A DNA stretch of 64,000 bases from Colletotrichum lupini (Eukaryota; Ascomycota; Sordariomycetes; Glomerellales; Glomerellaceae). Under the pieces are notes generated by a model that saw only the letters and a list, made by a program, of their open reading frames with translations, had not been told where the DNA came from and did no database searches. The position numbers were made by a program, and so were the translations under genes. The stretch spans positions 2,480,001 to 2,544,000 of the forward strand of contig NC_064679.1 of the NCBI RefSeq assembly GCF_023278565.1, given 5' to 3'. Each line of letters opens with the position of its first letter. Positions within the stretch are counted from its first letter, which is position 1. This document shows, one piece after another, positions 10,986-22,084 of this stretch.

Positions 10986-13106
10986 CTATTTCACCCCAAT
11001 GAAGCCGATACTCTGACGAGCCTTAATAACAGCGCGTCGGAGAGCCTGCTCCTCCTCATCCGTCCATTTGACGGACAGTTGATCCCACTTCTTTCCGGGG
11101 GTGTTATACTCTCTCTTCCACTGCGTGTGTATGGCCTGAAGCCTGCTCATCTCGCGAGGATCCCCAGAGCCAGTGTACACAATGAAAGCCGTGCAGGGCG
11201 GAAGGCTCTCGTGGATAGCTTGAAGAGAGACTGACAGACGGGCCAAGCACTGTTCAAGAGGTGATCCGCCGAGCTTTCCTTGGAACTGAGTCTTGTCCAA
11301 AGGAGGAGGGCCGCCGTCGCTGCTGGCACTTTCGACCCGATTCTTGTTCCACCACCCTTGCAACGCCTCGAGCTCTCGCATCCGACCCCAAACGAAGTCG
11401 ACACCACCACCGGGGATCTCCAGTCCATCAGGATCTCCCTTCACAGCACGGATGACGCCGTTGACAACGTCCGCATCGGACTTGCAGCCTATTTGATAGG
11501 TTGCTCCAGCACCCGGGCCCTTAGACGGCTCGCCCCAATCTACAGCAGCGCTTGTCTTTCCGGTAACCAAGCCGCCTGCATCTCCGCCCTGTGCCTTGTA
11601 AGCGGTCCCGGCTCTTGCTAGCCGCCGGAATAAGTTCTCGCCTTGAGAATCGGACGCGCCCCACAACTTGCCCTTTTCGCACTTTTGTCTGACGAGATCA
11701 AGGCAGGCGCGGGAGTCTTCGATGGGATTGTGTCCATTGGCACCACCTTTTTGGATTTCGCGGTTGACATACTTCTGAGTAAGCCACTTCAATGACGCCT
11801 TCAGAGGGGGCCCTCTAGGATGGGGGTAGATTAATGAGGTATCGACAATGAAAGGGTGTGAGAATCGCAGGGCCTTCAAGTCAGACTCGAGCGAGTGTCC
11901 AATCAGGATCGTCCGCGGAGTGACGAGCTCAACCAACTTCTGTTGGATATCCTTCAAGGTGGTCGTGACTGGCTTCAGCATCTCCTCGGTGATGCCGGAA
12001 AATCGGGTGACGTAGTCGATAATGGGCTTTTCTGGCTTCACCAGTTCGTCCATGATGAGCTCGCCCGACCAAGATATGACGCTGATGCGGGTAAGTGAGT
12101 ATTCGTTCTCTCCTGTCATGCACATCTCGCAATCCAAGGCGAGACATTCTCGACCAGCGGTCACGCTACCGCTTTCGATCTCCGCCTCAGGCACCTCGCC
12201 GTCTTCGAGCTTGTCAACTTTAGAGATTGCCCATCCTTCGGGAACCTTGAAGGCCGCTTTCCTCTCCTCGTTCTCGATGAGTGCTGGGTGGATGAGATGG
12301 CCAGCAGTCTCGAGCTCTTCGAGTGATGCGAGGAACTCGGTAATACGGGTTCGCTCATTCTTCCATCCCGAAGGCTCTCTTGCCGGTTTAGGGCCCTTTC
12401 TGTCGTCCTTGTTCTTAGGCATCGGTGCCGTCAAAAACGTTCCCATGGGTGAGTGAAGCTTCATGTACTTGTCGTCACCAGGTGCCTTGACAGGCCATAA
12501 GTGGGGGAACATTTTGGCAAATCCCTGCAGCGCAACCGGCAGCTGGTCTGCAGTAAGAGCTCGTGGGTAGTAATCGTCGGGCGTCGTTTCCGTCCGGTCC
12601 TGGTTCCTAGCTGGGCCAGATGTGTAATTGTCAAAATTCACCCCCTCCTTGAACATGGCCTCCTCCAATCCAGGCACCATCAACACAACAATCTTTCTGA
12701 AGTTTGGTCGGTGAGAGACAGAAACCCAGTTCGGGCCCGTTCCATCAGCGAATATGTACAAGACAAGGTCGCGAAGCATAGCAAGGTTGATCTTGGAAAA
12801 CAGCTTTGCGCTCGTGGAGAAGGTAATTGCGGGATAGTTGTTGGAGCCCTCGCGGGGGACCTTCTTGCGTTTCTTGCTGGATCGCTCGACTTTGGTCCAT
12901 CCTTCGTCATCATCGCCAGGAGCACTTCTCTTCAAGCTGCCACTACTTTGAGTATTCGAGGAACTCTCCCGAGAACTGTTTTCGCCATTTCCTGTCTCGG
13001 CTTCGGCAGTCGCTTCGTCCATCTGGGAGGTTATTACGGGGACATCATCGGAGGCGACAATGGCACCCTCTCCGCCTTCGTCGCGATTTCTACGGCGCTT
13101 CCCCAT
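10986..13106 (-). CDS. RNA exonuclease, Rex1/Rnh70 (REXO1) family
   Basis: Single exon, 706 aa from ATG 13106. That start has A at -3 and G at +4 and is followed by a Lys/Arg-rich nuclear-type N-terminus (MGKRRRNR). An in-frame ATG at 13271 would add 55 residues but has a poor context. The DEDDh 3'-5' exonuclease core shows all three motifs: LALDCEMC (catalytic Asp and Glu), LIGHSLESDLKAL (Asp), and HNPIEDSRACLDL (His and Asp). Family members trim 5S rRNA, 5.8S rRNA and tRNA 3' ends in the nucleus. An acidic, Ser-rich and Lys-rich disordered region precedes the core, and the C-terminal 200 residues are less conserved. It is divergent from the Mis18-type gene. Confidence 0.92.
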   Translation of the reverse strand: MGKRRRNRDEGGEGAIVASDDVPVITSQMDEATAEAETGNGENSSRESSSNTQSSGSLKRSAPGDDDEGWTKVERSSKKRKKVPREGSNNYPAITFSTSAKLFSKINLAMLRDLVLYIFADGTGPNWVSVSHRPNFRKIVVLMVPGLEEAMFKEGVNFDNYTSGPARNQDRTETTPDDYYPRALTADQLPVALQGFAKMFPHLWPVKAPGDDKYMKLHSPMGTFLTAPMPKNKDDRKGPKPAREPSGWKNERTRITEFLASLEELETAGHLIHPALIENEERKAAFKVPEGWAISKVDKLEDGEVPEAEIESGSVTAGRECLALDCEMCMTGENEYSLTRISVISWSGELIMDELVKPEKPIIDYVTRFSGITEEMLKPVTTTLKDIQQKLVELVTPRTILIGHSLESDLKALRFSHPFIVDTSLIYPHPRGPPLKASLKWLTQKYVNREIQKGGANGHNPIEDSRACLDLVRQKCEKGKLWGASDSQGENLFRRLARAGTAYKAQGGDAGGLVTGKTSAAVDWGEPSKGPGAGATYQIGCKSDADVVNGVIRAVKGDPDGLEIPGGGVDFVWGRMRELEALQGWWNKNRVESASSDGGPPPLDKTQFQGKLGGSPLEQCLARLSVSLQAIHESLPPCTAFIVYTGSGDPREMSRLQAIHTQWKREYNTPGKKWDQLSVKWTDEEEQALRRAVIKARQSIGFIGVK

Positions 13107-13652
13107 GATGTCTCTCGTCCAATTACTGCCGATGGTAATTGGCAGAGGTTCAGGAGGTCCAGTGTCGGTGGCGGTAGATCGAATTGCGCTGCGGTGGATA
13201 GTCGAGGCGTGCTTGTAGGTGTGTTGGGGTGAATTTTCAAATGGTAGCTCAGAAAAAAAGTTCCCTGACATGGAAAGCACAAATGCGACCGTTGATTCCC
13301 ATTGTTAGGTGGTTTTGCGGGGCGAGCCAATCGGCTGGGTGTGTGATAAGATAAGCGTCAACTGTCAGGGACCCCCGGCCTCGAGCTCCTTCCCAGTCGA
13401 CAGGGACTGAAATGAGGTAGGCACGAGCAGGCAAATAGCAAGATTGCCTGTCGCATTCTGTCGCAGTGTCACTCTACCTTGCCATGAGGTACCCTTCGTC
13501 CTTCGCCGTGATGCAATGGGAAGCAACCTTTCCTATATGTCGTCCATCATACAATCTCGGAGTCAACAGCTACCAAACATATACTCTTGTCGTCGCGAAA
13601 GCCTCGAGTTCAAAGATCCGTGCCATCGCAAATCAGTTGAGCCTTCCCCAAA
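13107..13652. promoter_or_regulatory. Bidirectional promoter region, exonuclease and Mis18-type gene
   Basis: About 550 bp lies between two divergent ATGs (13106 minus and 13653 plus), so it must drive both genes. No clear TATA box is seen. Short open frames here are shadows or chance. Confidence 0.5.
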
Positions 13653-15232
13653 ATGGAAGTCATCCAGTGCAAGTGCGCAAGCTGTCAAGCAATATTGGCA
13701 ACTTTCTTCAATTTATGGACTCAGATTGGGAAATCTTATACCAGTCCTACGATTGAGGCCCAAGGCAATACTCAGATGATCGCCAAGGAACCCACGAGAA
13801 TTGGTGAAGCAGGATACCTCGTTGCCGAGTGGTAAAGGACCGTTCACCTTTTTTTCTTTGTGAATCGGCAGACTGATCTCTCGCAGCGAGCTTCAAGATG
13901 TCGCTTGCGCCAAATGTGATAACGTCATCGGCCTCATGTGTCTAAGTAGCCCAGTCAATCATGTGCTTCACGAGTAGGTCGACCTCGCGACTCGACTATA
14001 CCCCTACTCACCCAAGGTAGCTCGCAAATACTTCTCAGAAAGACAACTATCGTGTTTCTCAAGAAGAATGGCAAGCCGGTCGAGCTCAATGTGCGCCACA
14101 CATTGAAGCTCCGGAATGACTCTCGCCCCGGATCGTACCCGGCAAACGATCATTTCAATCCCGATTCTGGTAAGGTTTTGGGCCTGGGCATGAGTCGCCA
14201 AACTCCAAGAACACCGCTTTCTCTTTGCTTGCGAGTAGATCTCGATGCGCAGCGGGAGAGCATTGACAGAAATAGATACTGCCGGTTTCCAAGTCGTGTC
14301 CCAATTCGACAGCGCTGTTTTGCGCATCGAAAAGGAGATGGCAAAGCTCAACTCGACTCTAGGTCAACTTCAGAGTGACTTCGATCTTCACAAAGCTGAC
14401 TTGAAGTCTGTTAAGATCGAAGTATCCAGTGGGGAGTTCTCGACACAAAACAGTTTCAAGCTGTCTCGATTGGAGAGCCAGGTTCGGACCGCAAACGCTG
14501 CCATATCTGAGATGAAGAAGCTCTCCGAAGAAGTTAATAGGGAGGATGTTGAGCTCCGAAACGATCTCCTAATCTCGCGAGAAGATTACAAGCAGCTCGA
14601 AAACGTAACCTGGGCCTACAAGCGGATGTGACAAAATCGAATGCAACCGTGAAAAACATCCTCGACATGAACATTGGCAGTGCCAAGGAAACAGCCCTTT
14701 TACAAATTGAGTTGAGGCAGCTGAGACAGATGATGGACCAGGACCGCAAAGAGAAAGTCGACCTGTCAAAGCAGCAAATACCGTTACGGGAATTGGATAT
14801 CTTGACCAGCAACATGACCAAGATTGAAGCTCGGGCAAGTCAAGTGGAGACATTGCAGATGGAGTTTGATCTCTTCAAGAGCAGGATACAGCGTCTGGAG
14901 GCGAGTGCAGAGCATCTCTCTCAACCTCGCGAAAATTACAACTCGCTCCAATTCAGCAATCCAAGAGCACGGCCACATCTGGCCCATCGAACAATACCTA
15001 TCCAATAACGAATGACTTGCATCAAGAAGCACCTGCCAAGGTTTCCAGCGAAGCCACTTCAGCCTCACTCAAAGTTCTGCAACCTACGAGTCGCAAACGA
15101 AGGGCACCAGCAGAGAAAGTGGCTGGAGCTGGTGAAGGTAACAAAAGCCCAAGACTCACCAGGTCGGGTGCCAGTGACAAGAGGAGTATCAAGAAGCCGA
15201 GGGCTTCTTTACCCACGGACTGCAAGTTTTGA
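13653..15232 (+). CDS. Mis18/Yippee-fold centromere protein with coiled coil; two apparent single-base losses
   Basis: The proposed exons are 13653-13831, 13887-13973, 14021-14169 and 14270-15232. The N-terminus shows the Mis18 zinc signature: C8-x2-C11, then C67-x2-C70 in the context ACAKCDNVIG, followed by LLRKTTIVFL strands. Mis18 primes centromeres for loading of the CENP-A histone. After the zinc domain comes a long helical, heptad-like region and then a Lys/Arg- and Ser-rich tail ending at TGA 15230-15232. The frame of exon 4 breaks twice, at GAAAA runs (A at 14600-14603 and 14932-14935). One extra A at each would give a continuous protein of about 459 aa. As written, the first frame ends at TGA 14629-14631. 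This may be assembly error or real decay. Confidence 0.8.
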
Positions 15233-15300
15233 CACTCCTATAGGCAGCTCAGTGATCAAGAAAGAACTTTTGTATTCAACTTTGATCTCGTTCAGGGGTA

Positions 15301-17091
15301 TCAATTAGCGGACAAATCGCGGTCCTCGCCTAGGTCCACCTCCAACACAGCTTTTCCGAGCTCAGACAACGCCTTGAGCGGCTCTACCAGAGCGTACCGG
15401 AAGAACTGGTCCATTCCCTTTGGATCCATGATCCAGGCGTTGATCAGGCTGTTCTCCCTGTCTCGGCCCGGAAGGCTCTCGATCTCAGCAATCATCCATC
15501 TGATCATACTAACATCGTCCCAGTGGACCTTTGACGTCCGATCCTTGTACGCATTGATCAAGGACAAAACCATCTGGCACATTGACACTTGGTCGAGATC
15601 CACCAATACTCTGACGCCGGCGGCCGAGAACTTCTTCTTCGCAGCCATGTCCCTCGCCAGCTTTACCAGCTTTTCCGGTTCAGGCGCTGTGTGAGATAGC
15701 TCGTTGGCAATGGCGGTGAGACCCCTTATTCTCTCGTTGTGAAAGGGGATGGGATGCTTGTACGGTTCGATCTCGTACGCCACTAAGCAGGCAATGGCCA
15801 AGGCGCATTCGTGATTGCCCCGGGTTTTCCCATAATAGACTGCCGCCTTGTCCAAGAGCTGAGCAAAGGGCTCAATGGCCCATCGACCATTCTCGGTAAA
15901 CCACGAGGCCGATTTGTACGCCTTCCTCAGCCACTTGTGCTTTGCTGTCGGTTCTGTGTGACGGACTTGCGCCGTATATATCTCTAAAAGCTTTTTGACT
16001 TCAATGGCTTGCCGCAATCTGTCTTTGTCGGCCACCTGAGGGTGTTGGAATCTCTCGATATCAGGTGTTGCACTCAGCTCATTCAGCTTAGCAACTCTCG
16101 GATCCTTCTGGGCGACCTGATACTCGTCCAGGTCTTCGATACACTTGAAGCACTTGCAATCAAAGTAATACGATCTCAGGCTTTCATGTCTTTTGCTCTT
16201 TGGATGCGTTTCATCTGTAATCGCTTAGCTGATGTCCTTTCATGAGACGGTCCTGAAGGCGGCTTAATACGACAACTTACCGATGTAAGATATTTCGACC
16301 TCATCCCCGGGCTCGATGAAAGCCATTGCGCGGAGTGAGGCTGACCTGCCATCGAATTGGACCATGGCATTAGGGCTGCATGAGTGATTCATCATGGCCA
16401 GTGTTGTGTCCAAGTAAATGCCATCAGTCTCATCCTCTGAAACACTAAAAGCATTCGTTTGAATCTGAAAGCACTATCAGCATACACAGGATCTACTCGG
16501 CTCGGAGAAAAGATATTATAGGGCACCACACACCTTGCACAGAACCTGAAAAGCACTCTCCAGCAAGTCAACCGAAGCTTCATCGCCACCCAGACACATC
16601 ACAACCCCACGCGCCTGAAGCTGCAACTTGACCATCTCTCTGCCCTGCCACGACTCCACATTGCCCTCCAGCTCCTCAAACTTCTCCATCACCTTGGGCC
16701 GTAGCATGACCTGCGCCGCCGACCGGACCGGCGTCGGCACCCAGTTCGGCTGGTCCGCTGGCTTGGTCTTGTGAAGCCTCTGAATCGCCTTGCACTCGAA
16801 CTTGTGTACTACAGACCAGTTGGCGCGCTGGCAAGCCGGTCCGCAGTAGGCCACCGTCTTACATCCCGTGCATGCGCGGAGCTTCTCTGTGACCGGAGTG
16901 TCTTCCTGCTGCTGTTTGAGGCAGTGGCTGCAGAACTCCAGCGCGCGCGGGCCTGGGGGGAGCACGACGGCCGGGTTGTTGAACCGGGCCATGATGTCTC
17001 CCGGCTCGAAGCGGCGTGCCGCGTGGACGGAGCGACCCTTGGCGCCACCTCTCTCGCCGCGTACCTCTATGCCACTGCTTAATTCTGTCAT
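15301..17091 (-). CDS. SET and MYND domain protein (SMYD-like lysine methyltransferase)
   Basis: Three exons, 16534-17091, 16281-16464 and 15301-16214, give 551 aa. The SET domain is split by an inserted MYND zinc finger, as in SMYD proteins: C54, C57, C74, C77, C83, C87, H96 and C100. The SET core follows with NHSCSPNA at about 212-219 and GDEVEISYI, then a post-SET CxCxxC (C267, C269, C272). The residues expected for S-adenosylmethionine binding and catalysis are present. The C-terminal 270 residues are helical, TPR-like in SMYD homologues. The substrate cannot be read from sequence. The stop lies only 68 bp from the stop of the convergent Mis18-type gene. It is divergent from eIF1. Confidence 0.9.
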
Positions 17092-17700
17092 AGTGAAGGC
17101 TGCTCCCCGTTGGTCCAGAAGATTTCAGAAATGTCATCCAAAACTACCGAGAAACCTCTTCGATATGTTGCCCAATCCCTTGGGTAGGAATACAGGGCAA
17201 GAGAGATATCTGTATGCGCCACACTTGCATGTGGCTAATGCAAGGTACAACAGGGGAATAATCAAGGATCGACAGCTATGAAAAAAAGCTGGAGAAGCTC
17301 ACCGACTTTCTCTGCTTCGGGGGTCTTGTGTGTGTGGAAGCGCGGCAGTCGTGGCAGTGCAGCTTTTTGTGCTTGTTCAACTGGGCTGCCGCAACTGTTC
17401 AGATGGAACTTCACCGAAAGCTCCTAGGGCCCCACCATCACCGCTCGGGCACGGACCTGCTTTCCTCCCACCTTTCAACCCCGCCTCGTCCCTACTCCAT
17501 CCCACCAACTCCCGCCTTTCTGTTCACGGCCTTTTTCCTCAGCCTCACACGAGCATATACACATCTCGACCTCACAACAGCCCCAACTCATCTTCCTATC
17601 CCAGGTTTCTTCTCAAGTCTCAAACGAAACGCGTCATATCGCCTTAACAAACCCTCCCTAACGCATCGACGTTTCGCGCGCGCGCAAAAAGCTCTTTCTC
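17092..17700. promoter_or_regulatory. Bidirectional promoter region, SET/MYND gene and eIF1
   Basis: About 610 bp between divergent ATGs. The eIF1-proximal half (about 17410-17700) is strongly pyrimidine-rich on the plus strand, as is common in leaders of highly expressed fungal translation genes. Frames that run through it are not supported as separate genes. Confidence 0.55.
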
Positions 17701-18322
17701 ATGACTACCATCGAAAACCTCAAGACCATCGACCCCTTCGCGGACGCGGACGAGGGCGACGCGGACAAGCAGAAGAAGGGCCAGGACTATATCCACATCC
17801 GTATCCAGCAGCGCAATGGCCGCAAGACCCTCACCACCATCCAGGGCCTGCCCAAGCGCTTCGACCAGAAGAAGATTCTCAAGGTCATAAAGAAGAAATT
17901 TGCCTGCAACGGCACCATTGTGGAGGACCAGGATCTCGGCGAGGTTCTGCAGCTTCAGGGTACGTCACACACTTCAGCGAGCGATGGCTTCGTTTTCACG
18001 CTGTCTTGCGCACCCTCGGCAGAAGCACCCGATTTCGACCGAGGGCCGCTGAGACGAGCTCCGAGCATGGAGATACACCGCCCCCTACGTATACAATAAG
18101 CGAAACTGACAATCGTGACGCACAGGTGACCAGCGCAAGGCTATTCACGACTTCCTCATCGACAAGCAGGAGGGTCTCGAGATGGACTCCAAGGTACGTC
18201 AGATCACTGCCCCCCCAATATCCATGTTGAGACGCCCACGTTCCAACTCCCCCGCATAAACCCAAGCAAGACATGGCTAACCCCAATTTCCCCGATAGCT
18301 CGTCAAAGTCCACGGCTTCTAA
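17701..18322 (+). CDS. sui1: Translation initiation factor eIF1 (SUI1)
   Basis: Three exons, 17701-17959, 18126-18193 and 18299-18322, give 116 aa, the normal length for eIF1. The factor binds the 40S subunit near the P site and enforces AUG selection. The SUI1 fold is clear: YIHIRIQQRNGRKTLTTIQG, then KKILKVIKKKFACNGTI, then GEVLQLQGDQRKAIHDFL, and the C-terminal VKVHGF. Introns begin GTACGT and end with CAG or TAG. The final exon encodes only seven residues and is easily missed; without it the last beta strand is lost. Confidence 0.97.
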
Positions 18323-19155
18323 GGGAGCCGTTCCTGCCAGGAGGCGCAATCTCCCCCTCGCAACCGAGCGGATCCCGGTGACATAGTCCCCGGAAGGGAA
18401 GGGAGATTCGAGTACCGTCTGGTCCACCACCAAACTCTTAGATCCATCTTACGGATGCTTCCAAAAGGGGAAACAAAAGCATCGTGGAGATGCTATAGGC
18501 CCCCAATGAGCTTCTGAAGCTTTCGATGGGGTGGGACTATTCCGAAAAGGTCGATTCCCCAAACTCAGACGGGGAGAAGGGAAAGCTACCGAGAGGATCT
18601 TAAAGGTGCCTGCGGGAGATAAACTGCGACACGGTTCAGCTGCGCATATTCACAGCCAGAACATGTCGTGCCGCGCTGAGAAACTGGCAAGGGGATTTTT
18701 TGGGCACAACGGTTTTGGTGGGTCTGAGAGCTTTTTTACAGCATCCGCTTTCTTGTTGTGGCTCGTCCGCCGTCCTGTGATGACGGCACTGATGAGAAAC
18801 AAGGCTTGCGAAAGGTTATGAGCTTCATGCCCAGTAATGAACACGTCAACTGAACCATTGCTATTCTCGGGTGACCAACTACATGTGCTTCAGAGTTACA
18901 TCAGTTAACACCGCTTGACTGATTTTCAATACCCACAGATATGGTCAACCTTCCCACTTCCACCGTGGTTCTGGCGTTTAAGTTCAACTGTTCATTCAGT
19001 ATTTTGACACCAGTATCGTTGAATCACGCAAAGAATGCACCCCAGAGCCCTTGTAAACATATTTATTGAAGCTACACCCGCCGACCTCCGTATTCTAATT
19101 TTTGTCTGCCATACGTGCCCGCCCATTAACACTATCCCCGGCCGGGAACAGGAAT
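18323..19155. other. Intergenic between convergent genes
   Basis: About 830 bp between the eIF1 stop and the stop of the SET-like gene, with only weak frames. No gene is supported. Confidence 0.45.
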
Positions 19156-20403
19156 CTAATCTGCCAACTCCTGATGTTCGCTGGTTGCCGGCTCGCCGTC
19201 ACCAGGATGTTTGACACCGGATTGGTTGTCCTCTATTTGTTCGCCTTCAGCTTGGTTATCCTTGTTATTCCCGGCCTCGCGCTTGTCTTTGATTCCAAAT
19301 TTCTTCCTCAAGACCAGTTTGAATCTAGCTGTGCGGCCTAGCTTCTTGTTTTGTGCCATATCGTTCGCTCCGTCCCTGTTGGCAACAACCTCAACATGTT
19401 CTGCATCACCACCGCTGTCGGACTTGGCGACCTTCTTTTGCTGCTGATTACCAGTAGACGGGGTGGCCGGATTCATTGTCAGAGGGTCACGAGGTCTTGA
19501 CCCTGCAGACCCCGGAGCCGGTAGCGCCAAGGCTGCTCGAAAGGAAAGGGGACTATTTCCGGTACCAGAGTAGAGATTTGGGGCTTCTTCCTGGTCCTCT
19601 GCCCTGACCTGCCACTCTTCTCTGGGCCTGCTGGGACCTTCACCGTTGTCGAGTTCCATATCAACGGCTTTTCCCTTGCCTTTATTTCGCTTTGGAATCT
19701 CGAGGGTCTCTTGTTCTTCCTCGTCTTGGTCACTTTCATTGCTTTCTTCGTTATCGCCGTTCTCGCCATCCTCGTCATCCTCGCACCCGTCGGCTTGCAC
19801 GTGTCTTTCTTTGTCGACCGCTCCGCTACTGGTGGCACTGCCAGCGGTGGAAAAGAACGGGAAGGCTGCGGGGTTAAGCCGCAAGGCTGTGGCTGGTGGC
19901 GGAACAGAGCATAGCGTGCAGAGACACATGAAAGATGGACGACACATCCGAATTTCCTCGCCCATGGCGATGTCCCTTGTGGCTCTGAAAACAGAGATGG
20001 TGTCATTGTAGTATCCGGTGAACCGGGCATTTCCGTTCGGGTCTCCAAAAGGCAGAAGCTCGTTAGGGTCGAGAGGTATGAGATGGTTTCCGAATACCAT
20101 GAATCCAATGGTGTTCATGAACTCGCAGAGTATAGAATGGTGCATAGCGTTCATTATGTGTCGCGACATGGGAACTTCCTCCAGCCGTGGGCAGAATTCC
20201 CGGTAGAGCCCCTTGATTGCGTTGGCAGCGGGCATCGTCAATCCCTCCTAGAAATTGGAGAGCCGGTCATCTTCTGGTTGGAAATTGGTCACCCTGAACA
20301 TGGCCGGGCCCTGGAAAATGGCAGCCCCGATTGGGTAATTTCTCATTGCTATCCTCGGGCCTTCTATGAAGCTGAGCATGTGAGGCATGGGTAGTAGCGA
20401 CAT
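19156..20403 (-). CDS. SET-domain-like protein with acidic tail, interrupted by an in-frame TAG or a 45-base intron
   Basis: The start is ATG 20403 (AAAATGTCG context). The first 51 codons include FIEGPRIAMRNYPIGAAIF, typical of the SET N-terminal strands, and are followed by TAG at 20248-20250. The same frame then runs on to 19156 and includes VFRATRDIAMGEEIRM, the usual SET C-terminal strand. The expected NHSC motif is replaced by GNHLIP, so methyltransferase activity is doubtful. The C-terminal half is acidic and disordered with Lys/Arg patches. The TAG also ends a possible 45-base GTGACC..TTCTAG intron that keeps the frame, so either a nonsense mutation or a very short intron with a weak donor is possible. 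Confidence 0.6.
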
Positions 20404-21384
20404 TTTGATGCCGACGACGTAAAGCTCGTGTCGTGTATAGTGGGTTGTGTATGAAATGTCTAAGTACTCGACGAGCACTACGATGGGACGATTAACAAGA
20501 AGAATGGATGAATAACGAAGAAAGTCTTGGGGATAATGCGGATTGTGATGAATGACGAAGTCTGTCGAAGGAGAAGATATGGGAGAAAGGCGACAGAAGA
20601 GGATGAGTTCAAGAAGAGAAGCAGAGTAAATTATGGTGGAAGGCAGATACCAGGAAGCTAAGAGAGAGAAGGGAGGTGCACGAACGTCTACCTTGCCTTG
20701 TAAGCCATCTGGGTGCCAGGTGCAAGATGCGATCACTTTCTTTGGTATACCTTATCAAGTACCCAAAAACGACTCGCGGTGGGAAGCTGCTAGCGAGGGT
20801 TGGGTACGATTCAACAGCAGGGAGTTGGAAGGTGGGTTGAGATGGCACCATACGGTGGTCACGAGTCGCACGACATTGCTGGTCTTATCTACACTCCTAG
20901 GTAAGGAAGTCAGAACCTGGGATTGCCATATCTCCGCGAAATACCTTAGATAGCTTACCTGCTCTTTGTGACGATGATAAGTGTTGAGATTCACCAGGAA
21001 TGGGAAGGAAGTCGGTGGAGCACGGGACATATTTGATAATAGAGTAATGATTACTAGAGAAGCGTAAGAATCAGAGCTTCCTAAGCAGACCAGGCAGGTC
21101 CGTGGCTCGAACACGCCCAGTGCGGTCTCCCAATGGCAGGCGGTAGACGGGATAGCTAAGCTTGATGTGCAAAAGGCATGAGCATACCAGAAGTTCAGGA
21201 AACCAATAGCCGCCCCCAGGACGCCAAGCAAGATCAAGCAAGTGAAGCTAAGGCACTCGTCTTGATCTTCGTCTGTTGCTACCACAGCATACTGGAGGAT
21301 GGTCAACTGATAACAAAAGAACTGAAATTTTTGATTCAACCTCGAGTTGATCTATGTAACGGTATCATACACCACACCCTACTC
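20404..21384. other. Intergenic between minus-strand genes
   Basis: About 980 bp. A 194-codon minus-strand frame (20755-21339) begins at TTG, has a hydrophobic patch and no recognisable family, and abuts a possible splice acceptor. I do not call it. Otherwise this is the promoter of the SET-like gene and the 3' end of the complex I gene. Confidence 0.4.
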
Positions 21385-22084
21385 TCATACCTGCTTCTGC
21401 GCGGCAAGCTTCTTTGCTTTCCGCTCCTCCTCGTCGAGGTGCTGCTTCTTGTAGTGGGCAATCACGTGGTCCAGGTTGGTCTGGGAACCGGCAATAACGT
21501 TGCGGGCGGCGAAGTTGGACACGGCCCTGCGCATCAATTGTCAGCTTCTATTCTTTTCTCTTTTCCATTATGAAGGGCTAGACGTCTTCCATTTCGCAAG
21601 GGGAGGCGTACTCGGGGAATCTGAGGTCGACATCGCGGTTGGCAGGGGTGGAGAAGAAGAGCAGTCTGTCGAAACCGGCCTGCTCAACGGCCTTGGTGTG
21701 CAGCGCGTTTCTCTCCTTCCATGTCTCCTGCCAGTGCCACGCCTCGTGGATCTTCTGGGTGAGGTAGGGAGGCTCGCCGTCCTTGCCGGGGGCGGTGATC
21801 TTGTAGACGGCGTATGCGGACGGGATAATGGCGACGACGGCCCAGAAGAAGTTCTATCGAGTCTCAAGTAAGCCAATTGAATTCATATAACTGCCAATAG
21901 CACATCGACCGCCAATTGACAACAAAGGAGGGGTTATTCGCAGACGTACGCCAATGGGCTCCTCGACGGTGTGGGCGTGGTGGTGGCCGTGGTCACCTCC
22001 GGAGGCGTAGGTTCTCGATTGGCGCAGGCCAGTCAGCCGTGACTGGCGCGCGATGCAGACAGCCCGCGTTCGAATGGCCTGCAT
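21385..22084 (-). CDS. Mitochondrial complex I accessory subunit, 17.8-kDa type (NUXM-like)
   Basis: Three exons, 21950-22084, 21612-21853 and 21385-21526, give 172 aa. Residues 1-27 are rich in Arg, Ser and Ala with no acidic residues, a typical mitochondrial presequence. A His-rich patch (GGDHGHHHAHTVEEPIG) follows, and then one membrane segment (FFWAVVAIIPSAYAVY). The C-terminus is charged (ARNVIAGSQTNLDHVIAHYKKQH then Glu/Lys-rich). This matches my recollection of the fungal NADH:ubiquinone oxidoreductase 17.8-kDa subunit, a small inner-membrane component of respiratory complex I. The last codon before TGA is GTA, overlapping a GTATGA that could be a donor, so a further 3' exon is possible but not needed. 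Divergent from SIL1. Confidence 0.72.

Noticed and set aside
20755..21339. 194-codon minus-strand frame with a hydrophobic patch
   Set aside because: It begins at TTG without an ATG, has no family match, and overlaps the expected 3' region of the complex I gene.
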